From DASTHG01 sp035491895 (lineage in GTDB: Bacteria > Gemmatimonadota > Gemmatimonadetes > Gemmatimonadales > GWC2-71-9), in assembly GCA_035491895.1 (NCBI GenBank), contig DATJJY010000124.1, positions 1 to 64,000 on the forward strand: 64,000 nucleotides of DNA, given 5' to 3'. A program made the position numbers and the translations under genes. Each line of letters begins with the position of its first letter. Within the stretch, counting starts at the first letter, position 1. The notes under the pieces were generated by a model. The model saw only the letters and a program-made list of their open reading frames with translations, was not told the DNA's origin and made no database searches. This document shows, one piece after another, positions 60,331 through 64,000 of the stretch.

Positions 60331-62358
60331 TCAAGGCTGCACAACGGTAAGGTCAACCAGCGTCGTCGACCAAGGAGTCGGGGCCTGCGGAGCCTGAATC
60401 GTGAACAGGCGGTCACCGACCAAGGCGCTATAAAAGTACTGCACACCGGGTGCCCCGAGAATCTGCCCTTCCACCTGCCACGTCACACGGTCCGTGCTCA
60501 CGGCGCTCCACAACCGGCTGCGACCGTTCGGCTGATTGAGGTCGTCTGCCGTGAAAATCATGCGCCACACCCCTGGCGCGATCTCAGACAGCGTGGGGCT
60601 GTAGGCCGAGCGCTGCCCTTCCGCCGACAGCTGCCGGGTGGTCACCAGAGTGCGGACGTAGGACCACTGCAACTGATCGCTGGAGTGCCATTCGGTGATC
60701 TGGAACTTGTTCTCCGGAGGCGTGATCGGCTCATACGTCCCGACGGTCATGCGCCAGGTGCCGTCCGGCAACTGGTCGGTTACGATGCCCTCACCGGCGG
60801 GCCAGGGTGGAGTGACCGGTGCGTCGGGGGGCAGCGAACCGCCGTTACTCACGCGGACACCCGGCTCCTTCGTCCAGGTCCGTTCATCCGTGGACACGGC
60901 GGAAAAAACCTGCCATCCGTAACACCCGAAGCTGCCTCCAGAGTAGAACATCCTCCAGCCGGGCGCGTCCGCGCGGGGCGAAATAGCGATGTTCTCGATC
61001 CCCGAGCCGTTCAGATCGCAAGTGTTCGCGTCGTGTGTGAGAACAACGCCGTCATAGGAGAACTGCTGCCCGTCGTCCGAGACGAGTCGATACAGGTCGC
61101 CCGGTTGCTGACCGGTCGAATCGACGATGGTCGTGTATCCGGTGAAGTACACTTCGAACTGGCCCAGTGAATTGCGGCGCGCGGAGGGAGCCCACACCGA
61201 CGTGTTGCCGGGCATCTGGTCTACCACGAGAGGCGTTACCGGGCCGACGATCGGTCGCACCGCCAGCACGACTGGAAGCTCGGCGGTGAGGCTATCGGAC
61301 GCGATGCGGAGGGTGTCGAATCCAGATTCTCGGACCCGCAGAGCATCGCAGGTCGTCCCGATCCAGCGCCCCGCACTCGAGGGTGCGACCGTTGGGACAC
61401 CAGCGACTTCGAAACCGTTGCGATCGCGAATCGTGCAGGACACCGGAATCAACGAGTCCCGGAACAGCGACTGAATCGCAAGTGTGTCCGCCAACTGTGC
61501 CGCGATTCGGTACGGGACCTGGCCCACCAGCGCGACCAGATCGGACGCGATTCCCCCGGCGACGAAGTGCACGTGGGCTTCCCCGTTCCGTTTGGATCGA
61601 ATCGAGAGCGAGTCCACCGCCAGAATGCTGGTGTCGGATACCGTGATCGAAGTGGCCGCCTCCATCACCGGGTACCCCAGGGAGTCGAGCGGCTGGGCAG
61701 GAACGAGTTGCGTCTCACCTAACGATGTGAACCGCAGTGTATCGACGGCCGTGGAAATCTGTGTGACCCGTTGCGCCACGTGCACGACGATCGCGGCGGA
61801 TTGATCGTTGCCCGTCACCGTAACGGTCGTGATTCCGTTCGCCCGCGCGCGAACTGCTCCGGAATCCGTCACGGTGGCGATCACCGTGTCCTGGACAGCG
61901 TACCGGAGGCTGACATGCTCGATCTCCGAACCCAATGGATCGGTCGCCACAACTTCCAGCGGCTCCAGCGCTTCAAGCGCCCCGAGCGTGACGGTGTCTC
62001 GCAGCGCATGTAGCCTGGCGATGGCCTGCGACACCAGCACGACGGCCGTGTCGCTGGCGCCGTGAGGCGAACGGACCACGAGACGCGTCGACCCCGCACC
62101 ACGGGACATGATGAGTCCGGAGGTGTTCGTAGCGATGCTGGTATCGAGGATTTCGTAAGTGGCGATGAAAAGTGGAGAGGGGCCTACGCTGCCGTGGTGC
62201 TCGAGGATCAGGGGACGCACCGTGTCCCGCAGCGCCACGAACCGGATCGTATCGGGACGCACTTCCAGCCGGTAAGCGGCGGGAGCCGTCGGATCAGTCA
62301 GGCACGCCGTCGCCACTACGGCGGCTGCCAGGCCGGTCATTCGTCCCCAGAACGTCAT
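60331..62358 (-). CDS. Lipoprotein with Ig-like repeats and a C-terminal beta-propeller-like domain
   Basis: 675 residues. The N-terminal signal ends in a lipobox with Cys19 (VVATAC). Residues about 30-360 are a chain of Big2-like strands (SRGAGSTRLVVRS, RANGITTVTVTGND, KRNGEAHVHFVAGG). The C-terminal 300 residues (WAPSARRNSLGQFEVYFTG, YSPTLSEIAPGVWRMIFTA) resemble a five-bladed GH43-type propeller. The catalytic residues of GH43 cannot be confirmed by eye. It could bind or cleave the polymer at the surface. It sits inside the sugar-nucleotide gene run. Confidence 0.6.
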   Translation of the reverse strand: MTFWGRMTGLAAAVVATACLTDPTAPAAYRLEVRPDTIRFVALRDTVRPLILEHHGSVGPSPLFIATYEILDTSIATNTSGLIMSRGAGSTRLVVRSPHGASDTAVVLVSQAIARLHALRDTVTLGALEALEPLEVVATDPLGSEIEHVSLRYAVQDTVIATVTDSGAVRARANGITTVTVTGNDQSAAIVVHVAQRVTQISTAVDTLRFTSLGETQLVPAQPLDSLGYPVMEAATSITVSDTSILAVDSLSIRSKRNGEAHVHFVAGGIASDLVALVGQVPYRIAAQLADTLAIQSLFRDSLIPVSCTIRDRNGFEVAGVPTVAPSSAGRWIGTTCDALRVRESGFDTLRIASDSLTAELPVVLAVRPIVGPVTPLVVDQMPGNTSVWAPSARRNSLGQFEVYFTGYTTIVDSTGQQPGDLYRLVSDDGQQFSYDGVVLTHDANTCDLNGSGIENIAISPRADAPGWRMFYSGGSFGCYGWQVFSAVSTDERTWTKEPGVRVSNGGSLPPDAPVTPPWPAGEGIVTDQLPDGTWRMTVGTYEPITPPENKFQITEWHSSDQLQWSYVRTLVTTRQLSAEGQRSAYSPTLSEIAPGVWRMIFTADDLNQPNGRSRLWSAVSTDRVTWQVEGQILGAPGVQYFYSALVGDRLFTIQAPQAPTPWSTTLVDLTVVQP

Positions 62359-62679
62359 CGAGCGTTTCGCAGACGAGGTCGCGGCCGGCGCCTGAGGATC
62401 CGGTCCCGACTCGACGTTCCCTCGAGTGATCGTGGTGGGGAGGCGGTCCAGCCGACGACGACTCTCCGCGCCCCCCGCGCGGTGCGGCGCTTTACGCCGC
62501 GGGTTCGCTCCTAAGGCAAGAAGTGAGCCTTTTGACTACGTAGTGGAGCTGGCTATTCTGTTCTGGATCTGGTTATTTGAAATCTTTATTCAACAGGTGC
62601 TTAGCGAATTGCATCGTCACGTATACCGTTTCATCTAATCTTATAAAATAGGCGAAAAACGCAATACCACAACAACTCG
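62359..62679. other. 321-base intergenic region with an AT-rich core
   Basis: No gene is supported here. The left half (to about 62520) is GC-rich and has a hairpin GCGGCG-CTTTA-CGCCGC at 62484-62500. From about 62520 to 62690 the DNA turns AT-rich, unlike anything else in the window, with TTATAAAATAG (62641-62651) and several A/T runs that could hold promoters for the lipoprotein gene. A 70-codon frame at 62426-62638 has no ribosome site and no family resemblance. Confidence 0.5.
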
Positions 62680-62690
62680 CTAAGGTTGAA
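62589..62690. repeat. Bulged inverted repeat around the AT-rich core
   Basis: The left arm TTCAAC-n5-CTTAGCGA (62589-62607) is matched by the right arm TCGCTAAG-GTTGAA (62677-62690): 14 paired bases interrupted by a five-base bulge on the left. The right arm includes the stop codon of the acyltransferase gene. The 70 bases between the arms are AT-rich and include GCGAAAAACGC. It could be a remnant of a small inserted element or a long-range RNA hairpin. Confidence 0.5.
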
Positions 62691-63192
62691 CGTTGCTTCC
62701 GTTCGACACTACCCGGGCAGGATTTCCCACAACTGTCACGCCATCCGCCACATCCGCCGTTACAACCGCCCCGGCTCCAATCATGGCCCCTGCGCCAATG
62801 GTTACTCCGGGGAGCACAATCGCCCCAGTCCCCACCGCGGCCCGGCGCTTCACCAGCGTGCGCTCGAGCTGCCAATCCGTTTCGTCTTTGCGCCGTCCGT
62901 CGCTCCGCGTCGCCGCCGGATAGCGGTCGTTCAGGAAATTAACGTTGTGACCGATGAACACTTCGTCCTCGATCGTGACCCCTTCACAGATGAAAGTATG
63001 ACTCTGGATCTTGCAGCGGGCGCCGACCTTCGCGCCCTTCTGGATCTCCACGAACGTGCCGATCGACGTCTCATCGCCGATCTCGCAGCCGTACAGATTC
63101 ACGAACCCGTGAATCCTGACGTCGCGCCCCAGCCGGACATCGTCGGCGATCCGCACGAACTGCCCGGCATCCTCATGCGACCGCCGATTCAT
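62680..63192 (-). CDS. Hexapeptide-repeat N-acetyltransferase (WbpD/WlbB-like)
   Basis: 170 residues from ATG 63192 (ATGA overlap with the dehydrogenase). Left-handed beta-helix repeats run through the protein (IADDVRLGRDVRIHG, CEIGDETSIGTFVEI, GVTIGAGAMIGAGAVV); the FIGHNVNFLNDRYPA loop and LVKRRAAVGTGA match UDP-3-amino-sugar acetyltransferases such as WbpD. Gene order with the MocA-type dehydrogenase is as in Wbp/Wlb loci. Confidence 0.82.
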   Translation of the reverse strand: MNRRSHEDAGQFVRIADDVRLGRDVRIHGFVNLYGCEIGDETSIGTFVEIQKGAKVGARCKIQSHTFICEGVTIEDEVFIGHNVNFLNDRYPAATRSDGRRKDETDWQLERTLVKRRAAVGTGAIVLPGVTIGAGAMIGAGAVVTADVADGVTVVGNPARVVSNGSNVQP

Positions 63193-64000
63193 GCGTTGGG
63201 CGTCGGTGCCCGCTGCGGCGCCTCGATCCGGGTCGCCGACCCGCCCTCGGCGATCGATCGCTGCGCCGCTTCCAGGATCCGCACGACCCGCCACCCGGCG
63301 CGGCCGTCGGCAACGAGAGGTTCCTTGCCGTCCAGCGCCCGCAGCACGTTGTCGACTTCGATCGCCAACGCTTCGCGCGTCTCGAGCTGCGGCGCGTGCA
63401 TGTCGCCGGTGCGATAGTTGATCAGGAGCTGGTAATCGCTTTCCGCCGACGAGGACACCGAAAACCCCTTGTCGTACACTTTCAGCTTCTCGCTCGCTTC
63501 CATGTCGTCGTAGATCAGCATCCGCTTGGAGCCGCCCACGATCGTGCGCCGCACCTTGGCGGGCGCGAGCCAGTTGACGTGGATGTGCCCGAGCAGCGAC
63601 CCGGCGTAGCGGACGGTCACGTAGGCGATGTTCTCTGTCGGACTGCCGCCGTGCGACGCGCCCGCCGCCGAAACCGCAACCGGATCCTTGCCGATCAGAT
63701 AATCCATGATCGACACGTCGTGCGGCGCGAGATCCCAGATCACGTTGACGTCGGTCTGGAACAACCCGAGGTTGATCCGCACAGAGTCGAAGTAGTAGAG
63801 GTCGCCGATCTCGCCCCGGTCGACCAGCTCGCGCATCTTGCGCACCGCCGGCGTGAACACGAAGGTGTGGTCGACCGCGACCAGTACGCCCTGCCGCTCG
63901 GCGAGCGCGCAGAGCTCTTCCGCCTGATCGGCACGCGTCGTCAGCGGCTTCATGACCAGCACGTGCTTCCCCGCCGCAATCGCCGAGCGAGCCAGCTCGA
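63189..64000 (-). CDS. Gfo/Idh/MocA-family sugar-nucleotide dehydrogenase (WbpB-like), partial
   Basis: At least 269 residues; the N-terminal Rossmann fold lies beyond the window edge. The visible start LELARSAIAAGKHVLVMKPL is the family's EKP region with Met in place of Glu; then VDHTFVFTPAVRKMRELV, DLAPHDVSIMDYLIG and the C-terminal sheet GHIHVNWLAPAKVRRTIVGG. In Wbp/Wlb pathways this enzyme oxidises C3 of a UDP-GlcNAc-uronate before transamination. Its place next to the WbpD-like gene supports that role. Confidence 0.82.
   Translation of the reverse strand, partial: ELARSAIAAGKHVLVMKPLTTRADQAEELCALAERQGVLVAVDHTFVFTPAVRKMRELVDRGEIGDLYYFDSVRINLGLFQTDVNVIWDLAPHDVSIMDYLIGKDPVAVSAAGASHGGSPTENIAYVTVRYAGSLLGHIHVNWLAPAKVRRTIVGGSKRMLIYDDMEASEKLKVYDKGFSVSSSAESDYQLLINYRTGDMHAPQLETREALAIEVDNVLRALDGKEPLVADGRAGWRVVRILEAAQRSIAEGGSATRIEAPQRAPTPNA

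Noticed and set aside
62426..62638. 70-codon frame in the intergenic region
   Set aside because: It has no ribosome site or family resemblance, and it spans an abrupt GC-to-AT change.

Overview
The window is GC-rich, very densely coded DNA from a diderm bacterium. Outer-membrane beta-barrel proteins ending in Phe, several lipoproteins, a heptose kinase and a Wza-type exporter all point to an outer membrane. Gene order, SGNH lipoproteins beside FadL-like barrels, and the general sequence style suggest Gemmatimonadota. That assignment is inference; no 16S gene is present.

Region 1 (1-3043, + strand) is an envelope patch: the end of a barrel protein, an SGNH-hydrolase lipoprotein, a strong hairpin and a second predicted barrel. 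Region 2 (2967-40285, - strand) is a nearly unbroken run of housekeeping genes: recN-nadK-dxs-ispA-xseB-xseA-folD-rny-zapA-(coiled coil)-pheT-pheS-rplT-rpmI-infC; then MBL hydrolase-arcA-rex-rsmA-SpoIIE phosphatase-RsbW kinase-STAS-pta-coaD-rsmD-recJ-zinc ribbon-dnaG-mutS2-yqeY-rpsU; then HIT-dnaJ-hrcA-hemW-dprA-obg-CMD protein-asparaginase. Most junctions are 1-4 base overlaps of the NTGA type, so translational coupling is probably general. Some starts are non-standard: infC, rsmA and the SpoIIE-type gene appear to start at CTG, and ispA and the C5-epimerase gene at TTG. A perfect Rex operator lies between rsmA and rex.

Region 3 (40341-42135, + strand) holds a stand-alone heptose-7-phosphate kinase, tRNA-Ile2(CAU), a small secreted protein and tRNA-Val(CAC). 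The discriminator A of tRNA-Val is also the A of the ATG of the next gene. Region 4 (42135-64000, both strands) is an exopolysaccharide/capsule locus. It has five GT4 glycosyltransferases, a Wza-type exporter with five SLBB repeats, a Wzz-like protein, an O-antigen ligase/polymerase, a flippase, an AsnB-type amidotransferase, a glucuronyl C5-epimerase-like lipoprotein, a DUF4855 protein and a propeller lipoprotein. A set resembling WbpB/WbpD/WbpE/WbpI suggests a diacetamido-uronic acid building block, possibly in a polymer modified by the C5-epimerase.

The most unusual signal is a set of short tandem arrays with a 7- or 8-base period. Each site has its own unit, and most are built as head-to-head inverted halves. 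They occur between genes (16790, 17454, 19754, 42020) and in frame inside conserved genes (pheT 14567, rsmA 20949-21059, mutS2 30038-30255). I know of no described family that accounts for them. They resemble the heptameric STRR repeats of cyanobacteria only in period.
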